This document shows positions 63,092 to 64,000 of a stretch of 64,000 nucleotides of DNA, piece after piece. A program made the position numbers and the translations under genes. Location of the stretch: assembly GCF_037975245.1 (NCBI RefSeq), contig NC_092574.1, positions 14,841,213 through 14,905,212 of the forward strand, in the 5' to 3' direction. The notes beneath the pieces were generated by a model that saw only the letters and a list, made by a program, of their open reading frames with translations, was not told where the DNA came from and searched no databases. The stretch is from Apostichopus japonicus. Taxonomy: Eukaryota; Echinodermata; Holothuroidea; Aspidochirotida; Stichopodidae. Every line of letters starts with the position of its first letter. Within the stretch, counting starts at the first letter, position 1.

Positions 63092-64000
63092 CGAATTGTA
63101 GACTTAAAGTGGTAGTATAATTCGAAATCTCGATAAATTTGTACACATTTTTTTTTAAGGTTTTATGGACTTGAAGTGTTATGCTAACGCTTTATCTCGA
63201 AGAAAAGTATTGCGTTGTAAATTACATGACAAAACGTAAAAAAATACGATATTTGTCAAGTGACGAAAATATCATATATAGCCTTTGTATGTATATATCT
63301 TGCTATGATAGTGGTTAATGTCGACTAGTGTTCATTAATGTTGACTTACAATGAATCAGCATATCATTAACAACAATTATAAACGATAAATGATTAATTT
63401 CCTAAAAAGATCTGCTTGCTTTTCCACACATGTAATCATATTGCCGTGGATTATTTCGTATGTGGTCGTTGTGAAGTATTTAGTTTCTCTCGATATGGTG
63501 CAGTCACGTGTTAATTGCCTTATCAATTATTACGACAGTAACAAGTTTATCCCAGAGATTAATAAACAAACTGAGCTAGGCTAAGCTAGACGTACGGTAT
63601 ATGCTATGTGATCACTATACTTAGGAGTAGGCTAGACATTATAAAAACATTCTTGAATAGGATATGGCTTTTTCAACTACTTTTACATATTTGTTGTGAA
63701 TGAAAGCAAAATATATATCCTTTTGGATTTTTTTTTTATGTATTCGTCTGATGGGAGAGGAATTGCACCCAAACCTCATCACTTCAATTTTGTGATGGTC
63801 ATATTATTCGATAAAACTAGTTTATACCATTGGATATTCATTGCTTTCAGTAGTCAAGGTTTCAAGTTTAATAATTAAAAGAATATGAAAGTATGAATCT
63901 TTCAACTTGAAGTTTGCGTGTACTTGATAATAATATGAGAAAGATATGTGAGACAGGGATATATTGGAACCGCTACTTAGTGTACAGTTGTATTAGCTAG
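63092..64000. other. Non-coding stretch to window end
   Basis: Only ORFs of about 60 codons without recognisable content. Confidence 0.45.

Overview
The window looks like nuclear DNA of a metazoan, most likely a marine invertebrate. It is AT-rich and very gene-poor. It is full of long (AT)n microsatellites, G/C homopolymer runs, minisatellites and small non-autonomous transposons, and it carries no bacterial operon structure. The single convincing gene encodes a class A G-protein-coupled receptor of the muscarinic type. An echinoderm or other invertebrate deuterostome would fit such a receptor and repeat set, but the species cannot be proven from the sequence alone.

Layout. 1-20 kb has no supported gene. 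It holds (AT)n tracts, a 95-105 bp tandem duplication (2.1 kb), a tRNA-like SINE relic (3.0 kb), a TATTG-type microsatellite (7.4 kb), a direct repeat pair around a palindromic NRF-1-type site (12.3-13.15 kb) and a 'cgaagcattgcct' minisatellite (13.3-13.8 kb). 20-26 kb is the repeat-rich core: a decayed LINE 3' end on the minus strand (19.9-20.4 kb), a satellite with two nested period classes (20.95-22.5 kb), a 113-bp triplication (24 kb) and an intact hAT-type MITE with an 8-bp target duplication (25.2-25.6 kb). At 29.5 kb a tRNA-derived SINE sits beside a ~245-bp repeat whose near-identical inverted copy opens the window. 33-39.8 kb is unique AT-rich sequence.

39,969-41,576 is the intronless receptor gene (535 aa), with a full CRE octamer 131 bp upstream of the ATG. 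41.6-64 kb returns to non-coding sequence. It contains a second, fuller SINE copy (55.5 kb), a 560-bp hairpin element with TTAA at both ends and a CRE palindrome in each arm (55.9-56.45 kb), a run of four AGGTCA half-sites (59.4 kb), and a 132-bp MITE (62.8 kb) with a second partial copy at 63.07 kb.

No multi-gene system is visible. The points most worth following are the receptor, which has muscarinic architecture but an altered binding pocket, the excess of perfect TGACGTCA sites (10 in 64 kb, two of them carried by one hairpin element), and the nested satellite. All homology statements come from motif recognition by eye; no database search was possible.
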